64,000 nucleotides of DNA from JAXGOI01 sp040767605 (GCA_040767605.1 JAXGOI010000001.1:1116001-1180000), one strand, 5' to 3'. Shown: positions 52,618 to 60,826, counted from the stretch's first letter. Notes: a model not told the origin generated them from the sequence alone. Made by a program: numbers and translations.

Positions 52618-52650
52618 AAAAAGCCCCTGCTATAAAAGGGGCTTTTTTTT
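52618..52650 (+). terminator. Terminator after gyrA
   Basis: AAAAAGCCCC / GGGGCTTTTTTTT with a 10-nt loop, 60 bp beyond the stop. The 364-bp gap then holds a promoter and no gene. Confidence 0.95.
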
Positions 52651-52719
52651 ACTTCACTTGAAAATAAAACATAATAGGGGGATAAAATAAGAGATATTTT
52701 CCGGCGCATAAGGCAATTA

Positions 52720-52748
52720 TTGCAACTAAACATATATTATTGTATAAT
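52720..52748 (+). promoter_or_regulatory. Sigma-A type promoter for the GGDEF gene
   Basis: TTGCAA, a 17-nt spacer and TATAAT, 175 bp before the coding start, so a long 5' untranslated leader is implied. Confidence 0.75.
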
Positions 52749-52922
52749 AGCAGAGATCTATAAATAGATATACTTTTATTAATATTCCGTAAATATTAAA
52801 AGCGGAATCTGAAATTTGTTGATTTAAGCCCGGGGTTTGGTGTTTTACGGCTTTTTATTCCCCTTCCCTTTTATGTGTTTCTTTAGCGGTTTCCCTTTGG
52901 GGCAGAGGTGGGATGGTAGATA

Positions 52923-54122
52923 ATGAAATCGGTATTATGCAATCTTAAATATTCCCTGGCGGGTGTTTTTAAAGAGTTTTTTGCAAAAGGAAAAGAAAGC
53001 CTTGATTTAGATGAGGATTCAAAGCTTGAGGCCGAAATTGAAATAGCCTTAACTAATGTAAAAAGAATTATTCCTCTTGCAATCCTCCTTATTTTTGTTG
53101 AAATTGGCAACGGGCTGTTTTTTGCCTATAAATTATTCTTTAAGCCCAATATAGCGGTTTTTGTCGCCGCCAGTATTTATCTTTTGCTTTTAGCTATTGT
53201 ATATGTTTTTTGGGGGGGCTATGCCCTTTCAAAATATAAAGAGGATGTTGGCCGCCTTAAGCTGGTTTACCGCAGCTTTTGGCTGCTTTTCTCTTTTGGG
53301 ATTGTTTTAATTTCCGCTGTGGAAATTGCCTATGCCAGCATTTATAATAATTATATAATTTTTTTTGTTTTAATAAGCGTTGTGCCTCTTTTAACTATTA
53401 ATGAGGTTGCAATGATTATTCTCCCCAACCTTATTATAGTTTTATCTCTGCTTTTTTATAATCAGGGCAGTATTAAGGTTACCGGGGAAATTGCCATAAT
53501 AAATTTAGCGGCCATTGTTTTTTCTCAGGTTCTGCAAAAGAAATATTTTGAGATTATTGCCAGTAAAAAAAGATTAGAAACGGCAAATTCAAAACTGGAA
53601 ACAATGGCGGAAACCGATGAATTAACCAATTTATTTAATCGCCGGGGTTTAGAAAATAAAATTAATGTGCTTTGGCCCTATTGTATAAGGAATAAAACAA
53701 ATGTGGCCGCCATTATGCTGGATATTGATTATTTTAAAGGCATAAACGATACATATGGTCATGCCGTCGGCGACAGCTGCCTAAAAAGCATTGCCCGCTG
53801 CCTTACCATGAGCGTAAGAAGAGTAACGGATGTTGTCGCCCGGGTGGGGGGAGAGGAATTTATTGTTTTCCTCTATGATGTTGATGCGGAAGAGGTGCTT
53901 AATTTAGCCTATAAAATCCGTAAAAATATAAATGCTCTGGAGCTTAAGGCCGCAAACCAGACTAATTCGGCCTATATAACGGTTTCCATGGGAATAAACA
54001 CCATGGTGCCTACTATTTATAATAAGGCGGAGGAGCTTTATAAAAAAGCGGATGAGGCCCTTTACGAGGCTAAAAGCAGCGGAAGGGATTGCATGGTTTT
54101 TAACAGAAAGGTCTTTCGCTAA
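52923..54122 (+). CDS. Membrane-bound diguanylate cyclase (GGDEF)
   Basis: Makes cyclic di-GMP from two GTP. 399 aa: an N-terminal cytoplasmic stretch, five or six hydrophobic segments (residues about 40-200, an unassigned membrane sensor), a short coiled coil (KKRLETANSKLETMAETDEL) and a GGDEF domain. The signature is GGEEF (ARVGGEEFIVFL), which is an active form; DELTNLFNRRGLENK and LDIDYFKGINDTYGHAVGD are all normal. No RxxD inhibitory site is seen at the expected spot. SD GAGGTGGGATGG is slightly far. Confidence 0.92.
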   Translation: MKSVLCNLKYSLAGVFKEFFAKGKESLDLDEDSKLEAEIEIALTNVKRIIPLAILLIFVEIGNGLFFAYKLFFKPNIAVFVAASIYLLLLAIVYVFWGGYALSKYKEDVGRLKLVYRSFWLLFSFGIVLISAVEIAYASIYNNYIIFFVLISVVPLLTINEVAMIILPNLIIVLSLLFYNQGSIKVTGEIAIINLAAIVFSQVLQKKYFEIIASKKRLETANSKLETMAETDELTNLFNRRGLENKINVLWPYCIRNKTNVAAIMLDIDYFKGINDTYGHAVGDSCLKSIARCLTMSVRRVTDVVARVGGEEFIVFLYDVDAEEVLNLAYKIRKNINALELKAANQTNSAYITVSMGINTMVPTIYNKAEELYKKADEALYEAKSSGRDCMVFNRKVFR

Positions 54123-54286
54123 GGGCTTTTGCAGATTAAGCAAAGGCTCTTTGTTTTTTATAAAAATAGTTTAGATAAAAGAAAGATATACTATAAAATA
54201 TTATAGTGGAAAATTCTAAAGTTTTCCGCTATAATATTCTGGCTAAGTATTTTAATTTTTTAGAGAGTTTTTTAAGGAGGTCGGGA

Positions 54287-55069
54287 ATGGACACAGAAAA
54301 AAAATTAACGCTACATGGTTTTAATAACCTTACTAAAACCCTTAGCTTTAATATGTACGATATTTGCTATACAAAATCTGTTCAAGACAGAATTGCCTAT
54401 ATAGAGTACATTGATGAGCAGTATAATGCCGCCGCTTTAACCGAAAGGCTAAAAGAGGTTACAGAAATTATCGGGGCTAGAATTCTTAATATTGCAGTGC
54501 AGGATTATGAACCCCAGGGCGCCAGTGTAACCATATTGGTTTGCGAAGCATGCGGCAGCTATATTGCCCCCCAGGGGGAAGCCAATCTTTCTGTGGCGGC
54601 TCATTTAGATAAAAGCCATATAACGGTTCATACCTATCCGGAATACCACCCCGACGGAGGGGTTTGCACATTCCGGGTAGATATTGATGTTTCTACCTGC
54701 GGGGAAATTACCCCCCTAAAAGCTCTTAATTACCTTATTAACAGCTTTGAGGCGGATATTATGACTTTGGATTACCGGGTAAGAGGCTTTACCAGAGATA
54801 TTGCCGGCAATAAGCTTTTTATTGACCACCCCCTAACCTCAATTCAAAATTATATTGATGAGGATATTAAAAAGAAATACCATTTTATTGATGTAAATGT
54901 ATATCAGGATAATATTTTCCATACAAAATGCAAATTGAAGGATTGCGATTTGGATAATTACTTTTTTCACTTTTCTCAGGAGGATATTAGCGGCAGAGAG
55001 GTTAAAGAAATAACCGCAAAGCTGCAAAAGGAGATGGATGAAATTTTTTACGGGCGAAATATGTCCTGA
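54287..55069 (+). CDS. speD: S-adenosylmethionine decarboxylase, E. coli (SpeD) type
   Basis: Gives the aminopropyl donor for spermidine. 260 aa from an ATG with AAGGAGG; a longer in-frame start at 54206 lacks SD. The proenzyme self-cleaves at the pyruvoyl-forming Ser, residue 110 in LDKSHITVHTYPEYHPDGG, close to Ser112 of the E. coli enzyme. This is the larger, alpha-beta type, not the short Thermotoga/Bacillus form. The C-terminal FHFSQEDISGREVKEITAKL is typical. Followed by speE, making a two-gene polyamine unit. Confidence 0.96.
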   Translation: MDTEKKLTLHGFNNLTKTLSFNMYDICYTKSVQDRIAYIEYIDEQYNAAALTERLKEVTEIIGARILNIAVQDYEPQGASVTILVCEACGSYIAPQGEANLSVAAHLDKSHITVHTYPEYHPDGGVCTFRVDIDVSTCGEITPLKALNYLINSFEADIMTLDYRVRGFTRDIAGNKLFIDHPLTSIQNYIDEDIKKKYHFIDVNVYQDNIFHTKCKLKDCDLDNYFFHFSQEDISGREVKEITAKLQKEMDEIFYGRNMS

Positions 55070-55125
55070 TTAAAATAATTGCCCGCTTTAAAGAGTTACG
55101 GGCACTACGGGAGGAAGGCTAATTG

Positions 55126-56001
55126 ATGAACAGGGAAGTTTTTGACATTTGGTACTCGGAGTTTCACAGCCCTAAAGGAGATGTAAAGTTCTCCCTTAAG
55201 GTGGATGAAGTTCTCTGGTCCGAGCAAAGTCCCTTTCAGAAAATTGTTTTTATGAAAAACAATACTTTTGGGACCTTCTTTACTCTGGATGGCTTCGTAA
55301 TGATTACCGAAAAAGATGAATTTATTTACCATGATATGATTTGCCACCCCGCCATGGCGGTAAACCCCAAAATTAAAAGGGTACTGATTATAGGGGGCGG
55401 CGATGGAGGAACAGCCCGGGAGATGGCAAAATACCCCCGGGTAGAGCAAATTGATTTAGTTGAAATTGATGAAAGAGTAGTCCGGCTTTGCCAGCGCTTT
55501 ATCCCTCAAACCGCAAGAGTTCTGGGAGAAGACGGCAGAATAAATATGTTTTTTGAAGACGGCCTTAATTTTGTTAAAAATGCCCCGGCGGAATCTTATG
55601 ATTTAATTTTAGTGGATTCCACAGACCCCATAGGCCCCGGGGAAGGCCTTTTTACTTTGGATTTTTATGAAAATTGCCGCCGGCTTTTAAATTCGGAGGG
55701 CATACTTGTAAATCAGCATGAAAGCGCCTTCTACAGCGGGGATATTCAGGAAATGCAAAGGGCCCATGAAAAGCTTAATAAAATTTTCCCTATTGCCGGG
55801 GTGTATGGGTTTAATGTTCCCTCTTATGCTTCGGGGAATTGGTATTTCGGCTTTGCCTCAAAAACTATGGACCCTTTAAAGCAGCATAAGGCTAAAGAGT
55901 GGGAAGCCCTGGGCATAAAGACCCGCTATTATAATAAGGATATTCATAAGGCTGCATTTGCTTTGCCTAATTATGTTCAGGATATACTTAAAGGGGAATA
56001 A
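55126..56001 (+). CDS. speE: Spermidine synthase
   Basis: Moves the aminopropyl group to putrescine. 291 aa; starts at ATG (TTG just before it adds one codon only). It has VLIIGGGDGGTAREMAKYP (nucleotide-binding), LVEIDERVVRLCQRF, DSTDPIGPGEGLFT (catalytic Asp in LVDSTDP, with LILVDSTDPIGP) and the normal N-terminal EVLWSEQSPFQKIVF. It follows speD by 56 bp. Confidence 0.96.
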   Translation: MNREVFDIWYSEFHSPKGDVKFSLKVDEVLWSEQSPFQKIVFMKNNTFGTFFTLDGFVMITEKDEFIYHDMICHPAMAVNPKIKRVLIIGGGDGGTAREMAKYPRVEQIDLVEIDERVVRLCQRFIPQTARVLGEDGRINMFFEDGLNFVKNAPAESYDLILVDSTDPIGPGEGLFTLDFYENCRRLLNSEGILVNQHESAFYSGDIQEMQRAHEKLNKIFPIAGVYGFNVPSYASGNWYFGFASKTMDPLKQHKAKEWEALGIKTRYYNKDIHKAAFALPNYVQDILKGE

Positions 56002-56131
56002 TTTTAATTAATTTAACTTTTGTTTTTCTTTTAAATACTAAAATAAAAGACTAAAATAAAACGGAAAAAGCCCGGTTTTCTTTAAGCCCCGGCAAAAAAG
56101 AAGCCTTAGGTATTTTTAGTTGGAATACTGT

Positions 56132-56160
56132 TTGACATGATATATATTTTGCTATAAAAT
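56132..56160 (+). promoter_or_regulatory. Strong promoter for tuf
   Basis: TTGACA (consensus), 17 nt and TAAAAT, 124 bp before the tuf start. Confidence 0.8.
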
Positions 56161-56283
56161 AACCATGTATGAATAAACAGATATAAATAAAATAAAGCGG
56201 CTAAAAAAGAGTGGATAAATCAGGGTGAATAAGGTGTAAAAAATAAAAATAAATTTTAAGCAACATAAACGGAGGTAAAAAGA

Positions 56284-57489
56284 ATGGCCAAGCAAAAATT
56301 TGAAAGAAAGAAGCCCCATGTAAACATCGGAACAATCGGACACGTAGACCATGGTAAAACAACCTTAACGGCAGCAATAACCCAGTGCTTGTCCACAATT
56401 GGCGGCGCAGTAGCCACCGCATATGATAAAATCGATGCCGCCCCGGAAGAGAAAGCCCGCGGTATCACAATTAACACATCCCATGTGGAATACGAAACAG
56501 AGAAGCGCCATTATGCCCATGTAGACTGCCCCGGCCACGCCGACTATGTAAAGAATATGATAACCGGTGCAGCCCAGATGGACGGAGCTATTTTAGTAGT
56601 AAGCGCCGCAGACGGCCCCATGCCCCAAACCCGGGAGCATATATTATTGGCCCGTCAGGTAGGCGTGCCCTATATAGTAGTTTTCATGAATAAGGCAGAC
56701 CAGGTAGACGACCCTGAATTATTGGAATTGGTTGAAATGGAAATCCGTGAGCTCCTTTCGGAATATGAATTCCCCGGGGATGATATTCCTATTATAGCAG
56801 GTTCAGCCTTAAAAGCCGGCCAATGCGGCTGCGGCGGCCTGGATTGCCCCCATTGCGGGCCTATCTTTAAATTGATGGATGCGGTAGACAGCTATATCCC
56901 CACCCCGGAAAGAGCAGTGGATAAACCCTTCCTTATGCCTATTGAGGATGTTTTCACCATTACCGGCCGCGGCACTGTTGTAACAGGCCGTGTGGAAAGA
57001 GGCCAGGTAAAAGTAGGGGATCAGGTTCATATAGTAGGCTTACAGGATGAAAGCAAGCAAACCGTTGTAACTGGTGTAGAAATGTTCCGTAAGCTTTTGG
57101 ATTATGCGGAAGCCGGAGATAATGTCGGCTGCCTGCTCCGGGGCGTTGAGCGTAAAGATGTAGAAAGAGGCCAGGTATTGGCCAAGCCCAATAGTATTCA
57201 CCCCCATACCAAATTTAAAGGTGAGGTTTATGTATTAACTAAAGAAGAGGGCGGGCGTCATACTCCCTTCTTTAATGGTTACCGTCCTCAGTTCTACTTC
57301 AGAACAACAGATGTAACGGGTGTTGCAAACCTTCCCGAGGGTGTTGAAATGGTAATGCCCGGGGATAATATCCGTATGGATATAGAATTAATCAGCCCCA
57401 TCGCTATTGAAGAAGGCCTTCGCTTTGCTATCCGCGAAGGGGGCAAAACCGTCGGCGCCGGCGTTGTTACCGGGGTTGATGAGAAATAG
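56284..57489 (+). CDS. tuf: Elongation factor Tu
   Basis: Carries aminoacyl-tRNA to the ribosome. 401 aa, with G-motifs GHVDHGKTT, DCPGHADY and NKAD. At residues about 180-191 the usual ALEGDPEW-type loop is replaced by a Cys-rich one, CGCGGLDCPHC, a C-x-C...C-x-x-C arrangement that could hold zinc; I recall similar loops in other Peptococcia/Moorella EF-Tu, so it may be a lineage trait. It sits upstream of rpmG-secE-nusG and has its own promoter and terminator. Whether a second tuf exists elsewhere cannot be seen. Confidence 0.98.
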   Translation: MAKQKFERKKPHVNIGTIGHVDHGKTTLTAAITQCLSTIGGAVATAYDKIDAAPEEKARGITINTSHVEYETEKRHYAHVDCPGHADYVKNMITGAAQMDGAILVVSAADGPMPQTREHILLARQVGVPYIVVFMNKADQVDDPELLELVEMEIRELLSEYEFPGDDIPIIAGSALKAGQCGCGGLDCPHCGPIFKLMDAVDSYIPTPERAVDKPFLMPIEDVFTITGRGTVVTGRVERGQVKVGDQVHIVGLQDESKQTVVTGVEMFRKLLDYAEAGDNVGCLLRGVERKDVERGQVLAKPNSIHPHTKFKGEVYVLTKEEGGRHTPFFNGYRPQFYFRTTDVTGVANLPEGVEMVMPGDNIRMDIELISPIAIEEGLRFAIREGGKTVGAGVVTGVDEK

Positions 57490-57570
57490 GCTTTATAAAA
57501 GCTCTTTATTAGGCTAAAAACAAAACTCCAATAAAAAACCAGTAAAAAGCAAACCCTTATGTAAAAGGAA

Positions 57571-57596
57571 AAAAGGGCGGATTAATCCGCCCTTTT
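57571..57596. terminator. Perfect palindrome terminator after tuf
   Basis: AAAAGGGCGGATT / AATCCGCCCTTTT, with no loop in the palindrome, so six central bases would form the loop. Confidence 0.85.
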
Positions 57597-57664
57597 AGAT
57601 ATATTCCAGGTAAAGCAGGGGCTTTTTGCTTTAGGTTTTTAACTCGCTTTAAGGCAAGAATTTC

Positions 57665-57693
57665 TTGACAGACTGTAAAAAGTATGCTAACCT
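57665..57693 (+). promoter_or_regulatory. Promoter for rpmG-secE-nusG
   Basis: TTGACA, 17 nt and TAACCT, with TGc extended -10, about 53 bp before rpmG. A leader hairpin, GCCCCTTG / CAAGGGGGGC, follows it. Confidence 0.7.
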
Positions 57694-57745
57694 AATTAGG
57701 TGCCCCTTGCAAGGGGGGCTAATTTGCCCATGAGGAGGTGCCGGA

Positions 57746-57895
57746 ATGAGAGTAGCTGTTACCCTGGCTTGCACAGAGTGCAAAAGACGCAATTATATGA
57801 GCAGCAAAAATAAAAAAACAACTCCGGACAGAATTGAATTAAAAAAATACTGCAGCTTTTGCAAAAGTCAAACCCTCCACAAAGAAACTAAATAA
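57746..57895 (+). CDS. rpmG: 50S ribosomal protein L33
   Basis: A 49-aa ribosomal protein, preceded by TGAGGAGGTG. It has the four zinc-binding Cys as CTEC and CSFC (MRVAVTLACTECKRRNYMSS; KKYCSFCKSQTLHKETK), so this is the zinc-plus (C+) form. Position before secE is the standard Firmicute order. Confidence 0.97.
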   Translation: MRVAVTLACTECKRRNYMSSKNKKTTPDRIELKKYCSFCKSQTLHKETK

Positions 57896-57970
57896 ACCGA
57901 ATAAATCAGGCAAAGCATAAATACTTATTTAGGCTTTGTGCAGCAATTAATTTTTAAGGATGTGAATGGC

Positions 57971-58198
57971 ATGGCTGCAGCAAAAGCTATGGATCCTAAT
58001 AAAAAAGGCAAGACTGTCGCAAAAGTTAAAGGCTTTTTTAAAGGCGCCTGGATTGAGTTAAAAAAAGTTCACTGGCCTGCAAAAAAGCAAATAGCCGTAT
58101 ATACCGGTGTTGTAATAGCCACGGTATTTGCAGCGTCTATTGTTATTTCTGTGGTAGACAGTATTTTATCCTTCCTGCTGGGTTTTCTTTTAAAATAA
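57971..58198 (+). CDS. secE: Preprotein translocase subunit SecE
   Basis: The small SecYEG subunit, 75 aa, one membrane helix near the C terminus (IAVYTGVVIATVFAASIVIS). The amphipathic helix GFFKGAWIELKKVHWPAKKQ is the family signature. ATG after AAGGATG is chosen; a GTG upstream is weaker. The neighbours (rpmG, nusG) fit. Confidence 0.95.
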   Translation: MAAAKAMDPNKKGKTVAKVKGFFKGAWIELKKVHWPAKKQIAVYTGVVIATVFAASIVISVVDSILSFLLGFLLK

Positions 58199-58233
58199 GC
58201 GGGCTCTGTTTTGTTTTGCCGTTTTTGTTTGTA

Positions 58234-58271
58234 AAGGAGGCGGGGCAGTTAATCTGCCCTAAACAATAATG
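58234..58271 (+). promoter_or_regulatory. nusG SD separated from its start by a hairpin
   Basis: The SD AAGGAGG (58234-58240) is 28 nt from the ATG, too far to work directly. Between them GGGCAG TTAAT CTGCCC folds into a 6-bp stem (plus one G-U), which would bring the SD to about 9 nt from the start. An in-frame TAA 9 nt before the ATG excludes an upstream start. Confidence 0.65.
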
Positions 58272-58823
58272 GAAACCACCGAAAAAAAAGAATTAAGCAA
58301 AGAGCTTCACTGGTATGTTATTCATACCTATGCGGGCTATGAAAACAAAGTTAAGGCCAATCTGGAAAAACGGGTAGAATCCATGAATATGGAGGATTCT
58401 ATTTTCCGGGTAATTGTACCTATGGAAAACGAGGTGCAAATTAAAAACGGCAAAAGGAAGGTTACTCCCCGTAAGGTGTATCCCGGGTATGTTCTGGTAG
58501 AAATGCAGCTTACCGATACCTCATGGTATGTTGTGCGCAATACTCCCGGTGTTACCGGTTTTGTAGGCACAGGCGCCAAGCCGGTGCCCTTATACCCCCA
58601 TGAAGCCGAGCAGATATTAGAGCAAATGGGCTATATGGAAAATCATTTTAAAGTCAATTTCAAGGCGGGGGATAATGTACGCATTATCGACCAGCCTTTT
58701 GAGGATTTTATAGGTCGGGTGGAAGAGGTTTGCCCAGAGCGGGGCAAGCTTAAGGTTGCGGTTTCCATGTTCGGCCGGGAAACTTTAGTAGAGCTGGATT
58801 TTTCTAAAGTAGAAGAATTATAA
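58269..58823 (+). CDS. nusG: Transcription termination/antitermination protein NusG
   Basis: Binds RNA polymerase and links it to ribosome or Rho. 184 aa: NGN domain (WYVIHTYAGYENKVKANLEK, then EYVLVEM-like YPGYVLVEMQLTDTSWYVVR, NTPGVTGFVGTGAKPVPL) and the C-terminal KOW domain (FKAGDNVRIIDQPFEDFIGR, VEEVCPERGKLKVAVSMFGR). Normal length. Its start has an unusual spacing to its SD. Confidence 0.98.
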   Translation: METTEKKELSKELHWYVIHTYAGYENKVKANLEKRVESMNMEDSIFRVIVPMENEVQIKNGKRKVTPRKVYPGYVLVEMQLTDTSWYVVRNTPGVTGFVGTGAKPVPLYPHEAEQILEQMGYMENHFKVNFKAGDNVRIIDQPFEDFIGRVEEVCPERGKLKVAVSMFGRETLVELDFSKVEEL

Positions 58824-58833
58824 TCGCCCTTTG

Positions 58834-58854
58834 AGCAGGTTTGGCCTGCTTTTT
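58834..58854 (+). terminator. Attenuator-like hairpin between nusG and rplK
   Basis: AGCAGG / CCTGCT with a TTTGG loop, then TTTT. It sits immediately before the L1-binding mimic, so it may be a partial terminator setting L11-L1 levels. Confidence 0.65.
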
Positions 58855-58884
58855 GTGGGAGGGGAGCCATCCCCGCTGAACCAC
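58855..58884 (+). ncRNA. Ribosomal protein L1 binding-site mimic, leader of rplK
   Basis: GTGG-GA-GGGG...CCCC-GCTGAA-CCAC: two stems split by an asymmetric internal loop, as in the L1 site of 23S rRNA (GUGGGAGG...UGAAAUACCAC) and known L1-controlled mRNAs. It is about 24 bp upstream of rplK and should allow L1 to repress translation. Confidence 0.7.
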
Positions 58885-58907
58885 ATTTTAGCTAAGGAGG
58901 TGTCCAA

Positions 58908-59333
58908 ATGGCAAAAAAAGTTGTTGCAATAGTTAAGCTGCAAGTTCCCGCTGGCAAAGCGAATCCTGCGCCTCCCGTAGGTTCCGCCCTCGGCCCCCAT
59001 GGTATAAATATTATGGGTTTTTGTAAGGAATTTAATGAAAAAACAGCTAATCAGGCCGGGTTGATTATACCCGCTGTTATTACTGTTTACGAAGACCGTT
59101 CCTTTACCTTCGTTTTAAAAACCCCCCCTGCCGCGGTATTGCTTTTAAAAGCCGCCGGTATTCCAAAGGGTTCCGGCGAGCCCAACCGCAATAAAGTTGC
59201 TAAGGTTTCCAAAAGCAGCGTTCGGGAAATTGCCGAGCTTAAAATGGTTGACCTAAATGCTTCCTCCGTTGAAGCGGCAATGAAGATGGTGGAAGGTACC
59301 GCCAGAAGTATGGGTATAGTAATTACTGAATAA
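58908..59333 (+). CDS. rplK: 50S ribosomal protein L11
   Basis: Part of the GTPase-associated region of the 50S subunit; 141 aa, start after AAGGAGGTG. N-terminal KKVVAIVKLQVPAGKANPAP, PPVGSALGPHGINIMGFCKE and the C-terminal rRNA-binding PKGSGEPNRNKVAKVS, KMVDLNASSVEAAMKMVEGTARSMGI. The operon rplK-rplA is preceded by the L1 mimic. Confidence 0.98.
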   Translation: MAKKVVAIVKLQVPAGKANPAPPVGSALGPHGINIMGFCKEFNEKTANQAGLIIPAVITVYEDRSFTFVLKTPPAAVLLLKAAGIPKGSGEPNRNKVAKVSKSSVREIAELKMVDLNASSVEAAMKMVEGTARSMGIVITE

Positions 59334-59354
59334 AAAAGGTATGTTTTAAAGTTA

Positions 59355-59384
59355 GTGGGAGGAAGATTGCTTCCGGAGAACCAC
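59355..59384 (+). ncRNA. Second L1 binding-site mimic, leader of rplA
   Basis: GTGG-GA-GGAAG...CTTCC-GGAGAA-CCAC has the same plan and internal loop as the copy before rplK, with a different inner stem. It lies directly before the rplA SD (AAGGAGG). Different bases but the same structure suggest selection. Confidence 0.7.
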
Positions 59385-59399
59385 AAGGAGGTTTTAATT

Positions 59400-60098
59400 A
59401 TGCCAAAGCATGGCAAAAAGTATAATGAAGCTGCAAAGGCCTTTGACAGCGGCACTTATTTTGAGCCGGAGGAGGCCATTGCTTTAGTAAAAAGTAATGC
59501 CAAGGCTAAATTTGACGAAACCGTTGAATTGGCTGTGCGCTTGAATCTTGACCCCCGCCAGGCGGATCAGCAAATCCGCGGCGCGGTTGTTTTGCCTAAC
59601 GGTACCGGTGTAAGCCGCACCGTTTTAGTCTTCGCCAAAGGGGATAAAGCCAAGGAAGCCCAGGATGCCGGGGCAGATTTTGTCGGCGAAGATGATATGA
59701 TAGAAAAAATCAAAGGCGGCTGGTTCGGCTTTGATGTAGCCGTTGCCACCCCGGATATGATGGGCCTGGTTGGCCGTTTAGGTAAGGTTTTAGGCCCCAA
59801 GGGCTTAATGCCCAACCCCAAAACCGGCACGGTAACCATGGATGTAACAAAGGCCATTGCCGATATTAAAGCCGGTAAAGTTGAATACCGCCTGGATAAG
59901 GCGGCTAATGTTCATTGCCGGATTGGCAAAGCATCCTTTGAAACCGAAAAATTACTAGAAAACTACAAAACTATTTTAGATATTTTGCTTAAAGCTAGGC
60001 CCGCGGCGGCCAAAGGGCAGTATATTAAAAATATTACCCTTTCTTCCACCATGGGCCCCGGGGTTAAAATTAACCCTGTTAAACCCTTGGGTAAATAG
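59400..60098 (+). CDS. rplA: 50S ribosomal protein L1
   Basis: Forms the L1 stalk of the ribosome and is a known translational repressor of its own operon. 232 aa, ATG after AAGGAGG. MPKHGKKYNEAAKAFDSGTY opens; FDETVELAVRLNLDPRQADQ, the GPKGLMPNPKTGTVT motif that holds the rRNA loop, and the C-terminal VHCRIGKASFETEKLLENYK and ITLSSTMGPGVKINP are all normal. A longer in-frame GTG start at 59355 is not credible. Confidence 0.98.
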   Translation: MPKHGKKYNEAAKAFDSGTYFEPEEAIALVKSNAKAKFDETVELAVRLNLDPRQADQQIRGAVVLPNGTGVSRTVLVFAKGDKAKEAQDAGADFVGEDDMIEKIKGGWFGFDVAVATPDMMGLVGRLGKVLGPKGLMPNPKTGTVTMDVTKAIADIKAGKVEYRLDKAANVHCRIGKASFETEKLLENYKTILDILLKARPAAAKGQYIKNITLSSTMGPGVKINPVKPLGK

Positions 60099-60119
60099 TT
60101 TTATTTAAATTTAATTATA

Positions 60120-60185
60120 TAATTTGCCAAAGACAGCCGGTTCAATTTGAGTAAAGGGTTTTCCCGCCGGCCCAGGCAGAGCTTA
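60120..60185 (+). ncRNA. Ribosomal protein L10 leader
   Basis: AAAGACAGCCGG...CCGCCGGCCCAGGCA matches the L10(L8) leader pattern (AGACAGC stem-loop and CCGCCG partner) that binds the L10-L12 complex. TGCC / GGCA closes the base. It precedes rplJL, where this leader is found in many bacteria. Confidence 0.75.
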
Positions 60186-60192
60186 ATATACC

Positions 60193-60211
60193 CGGGTTTG
60201 CCCGTTTTTTT
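60193..60211 (+). terminator. First terminator of the L10 leader
   Basis: CGGG TTTG CCCG then TTTTTTT: a short but canonical terminator just after the leader. Confidence 0.75.
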
Positions 60212-60222
60212 GGTATATTTAT

Positions 60223-60250
60223 GCCCCTGCCTGTGCGGGGGCTTTTATTT
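60223..60250 (+). terminator. Second terminator of the L10 leader
   Basis: GCCCCTGC / GCGGGGGC with a CTGT loop, then TTTTATTTT. Two terminators in a row before rplJ imply readthrough control. Confidence 0.85.
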
Positions 60251-60283
60251 TAGCTGTTTTGGATATTGAGAGGAGGTGCAATA

Positions 60284-60826
60284 GTGGAAGCAAAAACCAA
60301 TAAATCTCAGGATATTAAAAAAGCCAAAAAGGTCGTTGAGCTTAATGAATACTTTAATAATCATGAGGCGGTTATTTTAACGGATTACAGAGGGGTTACC
60401 GTTGCTCAGGATACTCAATTAAGAGCTAAAATGCGGGGTATAGGCGCAACTTATTTAGTTGCTAAAAATACTCTTATTAAAAGAGCTTATGACCATATTA
60501 ATGAAGGGATGCTGGATGAATATTTATCCGGTCCCACGGCAATAGCCTTTTCTAATGACCCTGTAGAGTTGGCAAAAGCATTTAATGCCTTTATTAAAGA
60601 GAATAAAAAGCTTTCTTTAAAGGTTGGGGTATTAAATAATAAGCTTGTTAATGCAGAGGGTATTGATAAACTTGCCAAGCTCCCTCCCAAAGAGGTTCTT
60701 TTAGCCAGGGTTGCCGGGGCTTTTCAGGCTCCCATGGTTGGTTTTGCCAGCGTTTCCGCGGGTTTACTCCGTCAATTAGTTACCGTTACCGATAGAGTTA
60801 GAGAACAAAAAGAACAAGAAGCTTAA
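60284..60826 (+). CDS. rplJ: 50S ribosomal protein L10
   Basis: Base of the L7/L12 stalk, 180 aa. GTG start directly after AGGAGGTG; an earlier TTG in frame lies before the SD. It has KKVVELNEYFNNHEAVILTD, YRGVTVAQDTQLRAKMRGIG, VAKNTLIKRAYDH and the C-terminal L12-binding helix. Preceded by its autoregulatory leader. Confidence 0.97.
   Translation: MEAKTNKSQDIKKAKKVVELNEYFNNHEAVILTDYRGVTVAQDTQLRAKMRGIGATYLVAKNTLIKRAYDHINEGMLDEYLSGPTAIAFSNDPVELAKAFNAFIKENKKLSLKVGVLNNKLVNAEGIDKLAKLPPKEVLLARVAGAFQAPMVGFASVSAGLLRQLVTVTDRVREQKEQEA

Noticed and set aside
57896..57970. tRNA-Trp between rpmG and secE
   Set aside because: The gap is only 75 bp with no cloverleaf or CCA-type end; no tRNA was seen in the window.
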